A stretch of 64,000 nucleotides of DNA from contig CAWFGW010000006.1 of the NCBI GenBank assembly GCA_963815495.1, positions 62,001 to 126,000 of the forward strand, in the 5' to 3' direction. Position numbers and translations under genes: made by a program. Origin of the DNA: CAWFGW01 sp963815495. Lineage in GTDB: Bacteria > Bacteroidota > Bacteroidia > Cytophagales > JAAEPT01. Positions 16,906-25,684 of the stretch are shown here, in pieces. The notes beneath the pieces are model-generated. The model was not told where the DNA came from. It saw only the letters and a program-made list of their open reading frames with translations, and searched no databases. Numbering within the stretch: the first letter of the stretch is position 1; every line of letters begins with the position of its first letter.

Positions 16906-16964
16906 TTGAACAGTTAGGCTTTCATATAGCTATATTTAGGGTTTGAAAGTTGACTACCCTTAAC

Positions 16965-18918
16965 ATGATTACTAAGCATTTGCTCCATCAATTAAAAAAC
17001 CAAGTATATCTAATTAGGTATACTTGGTTTTATGTTTTTTTTTTAAGTGTAATGAGTAGTTTCTGTCAACCTTACATCAATAACTGGCCTACACAAGGTG
17101 GTTTTTTTTATCATTTTAATGGTGGGCAATTTAACGTGTTAGAAGGAGTAAGTAAGTTAACCGAATATTCCTCAACCACTGCCCTGTCTGATAGTAGTGG
17201 TGAGTTAATTTTATATACGGATGGGGTATATTTATATGATAAAAAAGGGAAAGTTTCTCAGCAAAAACTTTTACCAGATGTGTATCAAAGTGACCAAAGT
17301 CAAATAATACCCCATCCTTTAAAAAGGGATAGTTATTGGCTAATTTTAAATGAGCGGAACAAAACCAATTTTGCTTTGGAGGCCGATGATATTTTTCGTA
17401 TTGAAGTAACTAAAACCAATGATGGCAACTGGAAAATTGGTCAGACTGACACGTTTCCTCGGTTAGGAGTTTATTATGGGCAACAAACCTTGTATGATGC
17501 TGAAACCAATTGTTACACTACTGTAGCCTACGACCCTAACTTTGTGCTCTTTAGTTTTAAATACTGTGGTTGTGGCGGGTTTGAAGTGTTTACGGATACG
17601 CTTTCAGACTCCACGGCAGAGTTTTATAACCAGAGTTGGTTTCCACAGGTGTTACGGTTTTCTAGCGACCAAAAAAAAGTGTTTTTAGAAGCACCTTTAT
17701 TTGCCAACATTCCTGAATTTATGATGACAGGTGACTATGATATGGAAACAGGAAAAGTCACTAATCGAAAAACTGTATATAAAGTTAACATGGAACAAGA
17801 GTTAAATGATGTGCGTGATGCAGTGTTTTCGCCTAATAGCAACTATGTGTACTTCACGGCTAATGGAGAGTTAAATGTGTATCGTTTTGAAGTAGCATCA
17901 GGAGCAGTTATTAAATTGACTGACCCACCTAATAGAGATAAGTTTTTTGATAATTTTTATAATTTGGAATTAGGAGGAGATGGTGCTGTGTATATTGCTG
18001 ATTATGGTTCGTCAGTAAAAACGGTGTTGGATGTCTGGCGTATCCCCAACCCAAATAGTGAAAATGCTTACATTGAGTTGGCTTACCGAAATATAGATTA
18101 CATCACCTATCCTAAACCACCAAAAGGAAAAACGTTTACTGGGATATTACCTGATTTCCCACCCTTTCTTTATGATAAAAATTATAGGTTTCCTAAACCC
18201 TTAGAGATCGCTAAACCTCAGTTAGAGCTATCAGGTAATTTGTGTTTTAAATCACCGACTACAATTAAAAACTTAGCCAAAAATAAGGTGGATAGCACCA
18301 AGTGGCAACTGTGGCATAATAACAACTTGCTGCAAAAATTTACGGGAAATGAAGTAGAACTGGAAGGTTTACAGTCAGGCGAATATACGATGACTGCAAC
18401 CAACTATGGGCAATGTGTGGATGGAGAAACCACCTCCATTACTTTTGAGTTGGATAGCTTACCAAAAATAACACTAAGTGAAGACACGGTATTTCTTTGC
18501 TCACAGTTGAGTAATCAGCAAGAAGTACACGTCACTCAAAACACGCAGCAATCCCCTTTATGGAATAATGGTCAACAAGGGGAGTCAATAATTTTTGAAG
18601 AGCCAGGAGAGTTTGTAGCAACAGTAACTAACAACTGTGGCAGTGCGTCTGACTACATTAGTTCAAAAAAGTGAACAGATAGAAATACCGAATATCATCA
18701 CACCCAATGGCGATGGTAAAAATGAAGCTTTTGTAGTGAATTATGAAGGAGAGAAGCCGCTACAACTAAGTGTAAAGAATCGCTGGGGAGGAACGATGTT
18801 TCAATCCACGAACTATCAAAATAATTGGTCGCCCACAAACCTATCTAGCGGGGTGTATTATTATGAGTTGACAACACTTAAGCAGTGTGTTTATAACAGT
18901 TGGTTACATACTTATTAA
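16965..18918 (+). pseudogene. T9SS type B (gliding-motility-type) cargo protein, frame broken once
   Basis: Reads as an exported protein of about 650 residues: signal region ending near SSFCQ, a propeller-like body with alternating strands (about 30-400), Ig-like segments, then the type B sorting domain (IPNIITPNGDGKNEAFVV, VKNRWGG, GVYYYEL). Frame is lost at a run of six A at 18665-18670; dropping one A joins both parts without a gap. The first part alone ends at 18674 and would lack the sorting domain. Type B domains occur on surface adhesins such as SprB. One of eight indels within 3.4 kb, so an error in the sequence is more likely than true decay. Confidence 0.75.
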
Positions 18919-18940
18919 ATAATTTTTCGTAAAATAATCT

Positions 18941-19478
18941 ATGCGTGTTATTACCGTAATATTCATTTTACTATTATTATCAATATCCTCTTTCTCTCAA
19001 ACAACCCCAGCATCAACTGATGATGATTTCAAGGGAACTAAAAAAAGACGTCCAGGTGTATTAAAACCACATGCTTTGGGGCTTATTGCTAAAGATTATC
19101 TAGGTTTAGGTGTCAGCTATCGTTTTCATCCGCTTAAAAAAATAGGTTTTCAGACATCTTATTCGCCTAAAATGAGTGGTGGCTCTAAAACAGTCAGTAG
19201 AAGTAGCTGGTTTATTTACGTTGATTTCAGGAACGGCTGATAGACGTTTTCTATGGTATGATAGGGTTAGGGGGCAAAAAGAGTATAATTTCTTTTTATA
19301 TCAGAGTAACACATGGTCGTTTTTTGATGAGACCACGCGAGTTAGCCATTCCATTAATCTAGGTCGAGAGGTCATTTATTGGAAGAAATTATCAACTATT
19401 ATATCGTTAGGTTATGTTATTAAACCAAAGACAAATTTTAACTTGTCTGTTTCTTTTGGTATATATTATCGGTTTTAG
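18941..19478 (+). pseudogene. Exported beta-barrel-like protein, copy B, frame broken once
   Basis: Paralog of the gene at 13479 (shared: signal peptide, TPASTDDDFKGTKK linker, PHALGLI, KDYLGLGVSYRF, FFLYQSNTW, SVSFGIYYRF end). Frame shifts once in the four A at 19187-19190; removing one A joins SPKMSGGSK to QSVEVAGLF, aligned with SPETGYNPTRQAVEIAGLY of copy A. Restored length is about 178 residues. It follows the type B cargo gene by 22 bases. Function unknown. The frame loss is probably an error in the sequence, given the cluster of such events here. Confidence 0.72.
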
Positions 19479-19529
19479 AAAATGTTCCGAGTATGGGGTT
19501 AGCAGACTTCTCCATAATCGGATTGATAC

Positions 19530-20022
19530 TTAGTGCTTCTCATAAACCACAAACGAATAATCGTACGGGTTTTTTTCATCTTTAGAATGCGTTTCTCTGG
19601 AGATTTCCTTCCATTTACCTTTATCTAATTCTGGGTAAAAAGTATCCCCATCAAATGACTCGTGGACTTCGGTGTAATATATTTTGTCAGTAAGTTCGAG
19701 TGAGTTTTTGTAAATTTCACCACCACCAATAATGAATGCTTCTGTTTCACCGTTAGCTTTAGCAACTTCTAGTGCTTCTGTTAATTGAGTTAACCACGAT
19801 ACATCCTTCTGCTTTATAGTCTTTGTTTCTCGTGATAATTACTGAAGTCCGGTTTGGGAGTGGTTTTCCTATCGACTCATAGTTTTTTCGTCCCATCAAA
19901 ATATGATGACCTGAAGTGGTGTTTTTAAAATATTTTAAGTCAGCAGGCAATCGCCAAATGAGGTCGTTGTCTTTCCCGATGACGTTGTTTTCTGCTACAG
20001 CTACTATTTGTGATATCTTCAT
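19530..20022 (-). pseudogene. folA: Dihydrofolate reductase, frame broken once
   Basis: Reduces dihydrofolate to tetrahydrofolate with NADPH. N-terminal half (from ATG at 20022): IVAVAENNVIGKDNDLIWRLP, in part, GRKNYESIGKPLPNR. C-terminal half in another frame: EAFIIGGGEIYKNSLE, YYTEVHESFDGDTFYPEL, SFVVYEKH then stop at 19530. One extra base near 19785-19786 separates them; dropping it gives VVNSLTEALEVAK and a 163-residue enzyme of normal size. All key residues are present. The ATG overlaps the fmt stop (ATGA). Loss of a near-essential enzyme is unlikely, so this break is probably an error in the sequence. Confidence 0.85.
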
Positions 20023-20933
20023 AACTTAAATCCTCTTAAAAACTCTTCTATACCCATTCGTTTTCTTACCTTCCAATTGAAGCTCCAAAACATCTAAAGC
20101 ACCATCAGCGGTTTTAAAACGCAGGTAGGTTTTACCGTCTGACTCAATTGGTTCAGTTACAGTCGGAGTAGTTAGGCTGTGTTTTAAATAATTTACAGGT
20201 CTTTCCTTGTAGCTCCGTCCAAGCAACGGGATAAGGCGAAAGACCACGTACTAAATTGTGTATTTCTTCACTGGATTTTGACCAATCAACTTTACATGTT
20301 TCTCTAAAAATCTTAGGCGCTGTTTTTAGCAACTGATTGGTGTCTTGCGGTGTTGGGCTTACTTTGTTCTGTTTCTATTTGTTGAACAGTCTTTAAAACA
20401 AGCTCGGCACCACTTTGCATCAACCGATTGTATAGTGAGCCAACATTATCAGAGTCGTAAATCGGTTCTTTGTGTTGTAAGATGATGTCTCCTGTGTCAA
20501 TTTCGTGTTGTAAGAAAAAAGTGGTGCACCCTGTTTCTGTTTCGCCATTAATTATTGCCCAGTTGATAGGAGCAGCACCACGATATTGAGGAAGGAGTGA
20601 AGCATGCAGGTTAAATGTACCTATCTCAGGCATGTTCCACACAAGTTCAGGTAACATTCTAAAAGCCACTACAATTTGTAAGTTGGCATTGTATGATTGT
20701 AGCTCATCAATAAATTCTGGAGATTTTAATTTTTCAGGTTGTAACACGGGAATGTTATGTTTTAATGCAGCAACTTTTACGGCAGACTCATTTACTTTTA
20801 ACCCCCTTCCTGCAGGTTTGTCCGGTGCGGTTACCACTGCTACCACATTGTATCCGTTTTCAACTAAAATATCTAATGAGGGGACAGCAAATTCAGGCGT
20901 TCCCATGTATATAATTCGTAACTCTTTTTTCAT
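20019..20933 (-). pseudogene. fmt: Methionyl-tRNA formyltransferase, frame broken three times
   Basis: Formylates initiator Met-tRNA from 10-formyl-THF. Starts at ATG 20933 with IIYMGTPEFAVPSL; the catalytic asparagine-histidine block NLHASLLPQYRGAAPINWAI and the GETETGCTTFFLQHEIDTGD stretch are intact. Extra bases at 20353-20354, 20182-20185 and 20061-20064 break the frame; removing one at each site restores QLLKTAPKIF, VRGLSPYPVAWTELQGK, and GKKRMGIEEFLRGF then stop. The restored protein is 303 residues, the normal size, and the 915-base span equals 304 codons plus three. It overlaps folA by 4 bases. Errors in the sequence are the best explanation. Confidence 0.87.
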
Positions 20934-20948
20934 TCCCACATCCCGTTA

Positions 20949-22094
20949 TCAAGGGTAAAGCAAATACTTTTGGCGAAGTGTTTTATAATCGCCTAAAGCT
21001 GGTTCCCACGTTGTTCTAATCGTTTTCTCAGTTAATCCACTACTTAACTGATTTGATAGTAAGTCATTGCCAACCAGTTTGTTAAAAAATGAATTTGAAG
21101 AAATAAACTGCATCTTTATGTTGGTGTATTTTGATACGCTTGAATAAGGTAACTTAAGGTAAAACCATCTGTAGAGGTATTCTCTAGATTATATCCATAG
21201 CATCGTTGATTTTGATACGGTGGGCTTGAGGCGCCCGCAGTGCTTATTGGGGTAAATGAATAAGCTGTTTTCCAGCTGGGGTGACCATATAGCTGGAAAG
21301 GCATTTCAGTACCCCGGCCAACACTTACAATAGTTCCTTCAAAAAAGCATAATGATGGATACAGAGCAATTGCTTGGTCGTTGGGTAAATTAGGAGATGG
21401 TTTTATTGGTAGCGAATATGTGGTTTGATGGGTGTAGTTTTCACATGTAATGTTAACTAATTCACATTGTGCACTATCTTTTAGCCATTTTTCACCATTG
21501 ATCATTTTTGCTAACTCAGCCACGGTTAACCCATGTAAAACGGGGATAGGGTGCATGCCTACAAAGGATTGAAATTTCATGTCCAATACCGGTCCATCCA
21601 CATACATTCCATTCGGATTTGGTCTATCTAGTATCAATAATGGAATACCGTTTTCAGCACAGGCTTCCATTACATAGTGCATGGTACTGATATAGGTATA
21701 GAAACGGGCGCCAACATCTTGGATGTCAAAAATGATAAGGTCAATTCCTTTAAGTTGTGCTGACGTTGGTTTTTTATTATTTCCATAGAGGGAAATGATT
21801 GGTAAATTGGTTTTTTTGTCAATACCGTTGGCTACATGCGCACCCGCATCGGCTTCACCTCGAAAACCATGTTCGGGTGCAAATATGGTTTTAATCCTAA
21901 GCTTATGGCTTAATAGGCTATCTACCAAATGGGTGTTTTGAATTACAGAAGTTTGGTTGACAACCAGTGCAATGTTTTTTCCTTTAAGCAAGGGAAGGTA
22001 CTTTTCGGTTTGTTCTGGCACCCGTTTTCACTTGACTAAAGCTGTAATGAAAAAGTAATGAGAATAAACTAATGTAGATAAGTCGGATATGCAT
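20949..22094 (-). pseudogene. namZ: Exo-beta-N-acetylmuramidase NamZ (DUF1343), frame broken twice
   Basis: Exported glycosidase that trims N-acetylmuramic acid from peptidoglycan ends. From ATG 22094 a signal peptide (IYISLFSLLFHYSFSQ) leads to VKTGA; one extra base at 22017-22018 then shifts the frame. The body has LVVNQTSV, FAPEHGFRGEADAG, FDIQDVGARFYTYISTM and LDRPNPNG, the DUF1343 signature blocks. A base is missing near 21121-21122, after which ISSNSFFNKLVGNDLL and LRQKYLLYP follow to the stop at 20949. Restored length is about 381 residues, and the two events cancel in the total. It ends 15 bases before fmt. A TATCTTTG at 22170-22177 may be its -7 element. Confidence 0.83.
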
Positions 22095-22235
22095 ACTTTC
22101 GGTAGGTCAAATTTCGTACCTATATTCGTGACAAAGTTCTCGTTTTGAAGCCTAATCTTCAACAAGAACCAAAGATACTTCTTAACATTACTAAATACCA
22201 GCGCCATAAGTGTTGCAGCATACATATCAAGCCGA

Positions 22236-23429
22236 ATGGCAACAGGACTTAAAGGCTCTTTTGCAAGTACAGCTACGCGCTTAGCAGTGCTTAGTATTAG
22301 TTTAGGAGTTGCTGTTTTAATTGTTTCATTCTGTATTCTTCGGGGTTTTCAAGAAAAGATTCGCGATAAGATTTTTAACTTCGATTCACACATTCAAGTA
22401 AGCAGTTTCGACTTAAATGCCTCTTTCGAAGGACCGCCCATTAGTATTAATACCAATTTGTACAAAAATGCTACAACAATCGATGGCGTAAAAAACATTA
22501 GTTCAATAGCCTACCAAAAAGGGATTCTTCATGCTAATGAACAAGTGTATGGAGTTATGATGAAAGGAATCGGACTGGATTATGATAGCTCCCTATTTTC
22601 ACCAAATCTTACTTCTGGACATTTTCTTCGTTTCGATTCTACCAGTTATTCAAGAGATATAATAGTAAGTGATAAAATTGCAGGTCAGCTGGGTTTAGCA
22701 GTAGACGAACCGTTGTTCATGTATTTTTATATTGATGGCAAACTGCGCCCAAAGAAAGTAACCCTTGTGGGTACTTATGCTACGGGTATGGAAGAGTTTG
22801 ACGATCGTGTCGCGTTGGTGGATTTGCGCATGATTCAACAAATCAATAATTGGCCTGATTCGTTGGTAGGAGGGTATGAGATTTTTTTAAATGACTACCA
22901 TCAATTAGATCGCGTGGCTGGGGAGGTAGAGTATATGATGGATTACGATACACAATTGATCAAAATAACCGATAAGTTTCATTATATCTTTGATTGGTTA
23001 GATGTGTTGTTAGCGGACAATGTAAACGTTTTAATTGGCGCCATTGTGATTATTGTTTTCTTTAATATCATTTCAACGATGTATATTCTATTAATGGAAC
23101 GAACCCCAATGGTGGGTTTACTGAAAGCCCTAGGCGCAACAAACGGCTTGGTACATCGCATTTTTATGAATTTGGGAGTAAAAATTTTACTGAAAGGACT
23201 TTTATTTGGAAATGGTGCAGGGTTGTTGATTTGTGCTATGCAATATTTCACGCATATTATTCCACTTGAACCAGAAACCTACTATATGGCGTATGTGCCA
23301 GTGAAGTGGGATATTGAATCAATAATAATGATTAACGCAGCTACTATTTTATTTGTAGTATTGGTATTGGTAATACCTCTTTTTATTATCACTAAAATTG
23401 CACCTGTGAAAGCGATAAAGTTTAATTAA
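22236..23429 (+). CDS. LolC/FtsX-type ABC transporter permease
   Basis: A 397-residue permease with four membrane segments: one at about 15-40 and three in the C-terminal third (about 260-285, 310-340, 360-390), and a large periplasmic MacB-like domain between. Blocks LSISLGVAVLIVSFCILRGFQE and LMERTPMVGLLKALGATNG are those of lipoprotein-release (LolC/E) permeases, which pull lipoproteins from the inner membrane. No ATPase gene is adjacent. The ATG at 22236 gives a short N-terminus: the frame continues upstream with AAYISSR, which looks like family sequence, but no ATG, GTG or TTG is seen there. Start therefore unsure. Divergent from namZ. Confidence 0.87.
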   Translation: MATGLKGSFASTATRLAVLSISLGVAVLIVSFCILRGFQEKIRDKIFNFDSHIQVSSFDLNASFEGPPISINTNLYKNATTIDGVKNISSIAYQKGILHANEQVYGVMMKGIGLDYDSSLFSPNLTSGHFLRFDSTSYSRDIIVSDKIAGQLGLAVDEPLFMYFYIDGKLRPKKVTLVGTYATGMEEFDDRVALVDLRMIQQINNWPDSLVGGYEIFLNDYHQLDRVAGEVEYMMDYDTQLIKITDKFHYIFDWLDVLLADNVNVLIGAIVIIVFFNIISTMYILLMERTPMVGLLKALGATNGLVHRIFMNLGVKILLKGLLFGNGAGLLICAMQYFTHIIPLEPETYYMAYVPVKWDIESIIMINAATILFVVLVLVIPLFIITKIAPVKAIKFN

Positions 23430-23718
23430 TTTTTTTGATTATTAAGTTCCTCAATACAGACAGTTTGATTGATAATTTTTAGACTACATCACCTACTTGC
23501 ACCTGTAATTGGACACATATATTCCTTATTTTTATTATTCCTAAACAACTTACATCAAACGCAATTCATATAAAAAATAAGTGTCTTATTTAACTGAAAG
23601 ACAACTATTTTTTTTAAAATAAAAATCAATTGTTCACTTACAAAGTACCTTGGTAGTCTAAGTTTTTGATAGTATAAATCATCTCAGTACCTAATGATTA
23701 AATAAAAAAAGCAGAACC

Positions 23719-25683
23719 ATGAAAAAAACGGACAAGCATAGAACATTTTGGCAACTCCTAATCTTGATGGGCCTGTTGCTCTCAATTAATAGCTATGAAG
23801 CTTTGGCGCAGTGTAAATCAATCATTGATGTTGACTTTAACAAATGGGATAATCGGAGATATTCCATTGCTGATGTCAAAAACGATTTTAACAATCGGGT
23901 GAAACCCTGGACAGCATCTACTTATCGAGGTGTAGCTGCACCAGGAGCTGCTGCTGATCTAATTGGAGATGTGGCACAAGAAACAAGAATTGTAAATGGG
24001 GAATTAAGAGCTGAATACAAAAAAAATGATGCAGGTGGATATGCGGGTGGTTTTCTTTTCGATCCTTATTTTGATGGAGTCGAAGAGGCTTACCTTGAAT
24101 ACAAAGTAAAATTTGATGATAATTTTTTCTGGGCAACAGGGGGTAAACTTCCTGGTTTAGGAGGTTCGAGTACAGGGATAAATAGTGAAACAACAGGTAG
24201 AGGTACTATACCTTCAGGTTGCAAATATAATACAAACGGCTGGTCTGCACGATTAATGTGGAGAAGAAATAGAGCCCAAACCACGCAGCCTTACTTGATT
24301 TTATATAGCTATTTTGCTGAAAAAGAGGATGGAAGCCCAAGGCAGGATGGGGATTGTGGCGATGCTAAGAGGATTTATACGGGGCTAAATGATAATACCT
24401 GGTATACAATTCGACAGTATATTAAATTAAACACTCCTGGTCAAAAAAATGGTACTGTAATTATGTGGATTAATGGTGAAGAAACTTACCGTGATACTAA
24501 GGCCATGATTCGTAACACGGGAAAAAACAGCTTGAAAATCAATGCTTTGATTATGAATACGTATCGTGGGGGGAGTAGGACAGATCCTGTTTGGCATTCA
24601 CCAAGAGATGAGTATGCTTTTTTTGATGATTTTAAAGTATGGACAGGATGCAGCAATCCTCCAAATACAGGAACCCCTAATAAGGCTCCAATAGGAACTT
24701 TTGTTGAACCGACAATAGAATCTATTGAAGAAGGATATAATAAACTGTATGTATTGGTTGATGCCACTGACCCGGATGGTGATGAAGTTTCAACGATTTT
24801 AAAAATTGATGGTGTAGAAATCCGTAAAGAAAGTGTTGCGCCTTTCGAATGGGGACATATAAGTACTAACCAAGACTTTACAAATGAAACATTAGGACTA
24901 AGTGCTGGAGTGCACCTACTTGAAGTTGTTATCAATGATTCTAAAGGTGCTGAAACCACCATCAAAAAAACAATAACAGTGACTGAAGAGAAAGGACCTT
25001 TCAATGGTACATTTAGTTCAATTCCTGGAACAATCGAAGTTGAAAACTTTGATGAAGGTGGACAAGGAGTGAGCTATAATGATACTGATCCAGAAAATAA
25101 AGGTGCTGATCGAAGTGGGTTTAGAATAGCGGATGGTGTGGATGTTGACAACGGAAATGGAGGGAAAGTAGTAGGTTGGACCTCTAATGGGGAATGGCTA
25201 GAATATTCAGTCAATGTCGTGTCTGCAGGAAGTTATGATTTCGATATCATCTCATCCTCTTTAGTTGGGGGGGGGATTATCTCTCTGACACTTGATAACA
25301 TACTACTTATACCCACTATTTCGCTATCAGAGACTGGAAGTTGGGATGAATATGAGGAAACCACAATTGCTGTTAATTTGCCACAAGGGAACCACGTGAT
25401 TCGACTAGGTATAGTTGAAAGCGGGATTAATTTAGATAAAATTGTCTTTCGACCAACGGTGGTTACTGCTGCCGAAGAGTCATTTGACTTGAGTAATCAG
25501 ATTTACCCTAATCCTTCCAGCGATGGTCTGTTTCATTTATCTCAGGAGAGTATATTTCAAGTCTTTAGTATAACTGGAGAGTTCTTGTTTGAAGGTAAAG
25601 GAACTGAAATCAATTTGTCAGACTTTCCAAGTGGTATTTATTTAATTCAGTCAATGGGAGTGAATGCACGGTTAGTTAAATAA
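23719..25683 (+). CDS. Secreted PL14-like polysaccharide lyase with CBM6 and T9SS sorting domain
   Basis: A 654-residue exported enzyme: signal peptide to about residue 31 (ALAQ), a lyase domain (about 32-315) with AYLEYKVKFDDNFFW, GGKLPGLGG, GWSARLMWRR and YAFFDDFKVWTG, an Ig/PKD-like domain (about 320-425), a carbohydrate-binding module of family 6 type (about 435-580; IEVENFDEGG, WLEYSVNV, LDKIVF), and a type A T9SS sorting domain (IYPNPSSDG to the end). The lyase blocks resemble PL14, which cleaves alginate or glucuronan by beta-elimination. Substrate cannot be read from sequence. The gene stands alone, without a SusCD pair nearby. Its 3' end abuts the caspase gene, stop to stop. Confidence 0.82.
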   Translation: MKKTDKHRTFWQLLILMGLLLSINSYEALAQCKSIIDVDFNKWDNRRYSIADVKNDFNNRVKPWTASTYRGVAAPGAAADLIGDVAQETRIVNGELRAEYKKNDAGGYAGGFLFDPYFDGVEEAYLEYKVKFDDNFFWATGGKLPGLGGSSTGINSETTGRGTIPSGCKYNTNGWSARLMWRRNRAQTTQPYLILYSYFAEKEDGSPRQDGDCGDAKRIYTGLNDNTWYTIRQYIKLNTPGQKNGTVIMWINGEETYRDTKAMIRNTGKNSLKINALIMNTYRGGSRTDPVWHSPRDEYAFFDDFKVWTGCSNPPNTGTPNKAPIGTFVEPTIESIEEGYNKLYVLVDATDPDGDEVSTILKIDGVEIRKESVAPFEWGHISTNQDFTNETLGLSAGVHLLEVVINDSKGAETTIKKTITVTEEKGPFNGTFSSIPGTIEVENFDEGGQGVSYNDTDPENKGADRSGFRIADGVDVDNGNGGKVVGWTSNGEWLEYSVNVVSAGSYDFDIISSSLVGGGIISLTLDNILLIPTISLSETGSWDEYEETTIAVNLPQGNHVIRLGIVESGINLDKIVFRPTVVTAAEESFDLSNQIYPNPSSDGLFHLSQESIFQVFSITGEFLFEGKGTEINLSDFPSGIYLIQSMGVNARLVK

Positions 25684-25684
25684 A

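Noticed and set aside
18637..18918. A separate small gene with a gliding-motility-type C-terminal domain
   Set aside because: It is the end of the preceding T9SS type B protein. Dropping one A in the run at 18665-18670 joins the two without gap.
20026..20247. A separate 73-codon gene after fmt
   Set aside because: It is the C-terminal part of fmt in another frame (TEPIESDGKTYLRF); the frame is broken on both sides by single-base indels.
18665..22018. Programmed ribosomal frameshifting in this region
   Set aside because: Eight sites in five unrelated genes, no common slippery site and no stimulatory structure. Errors in the sequence are far simpler.
22028..22225. Open frame on the minus strand upstream of the permease
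   Set aside because: It overlaps the signal-peptide region of namZ in another frame and resembles no protein.
24486..25004. A 172-codon open frame opposite the PL14-like gene
   Set aside because: Low-complexity shadow of the real gene; no start context or family pattern.
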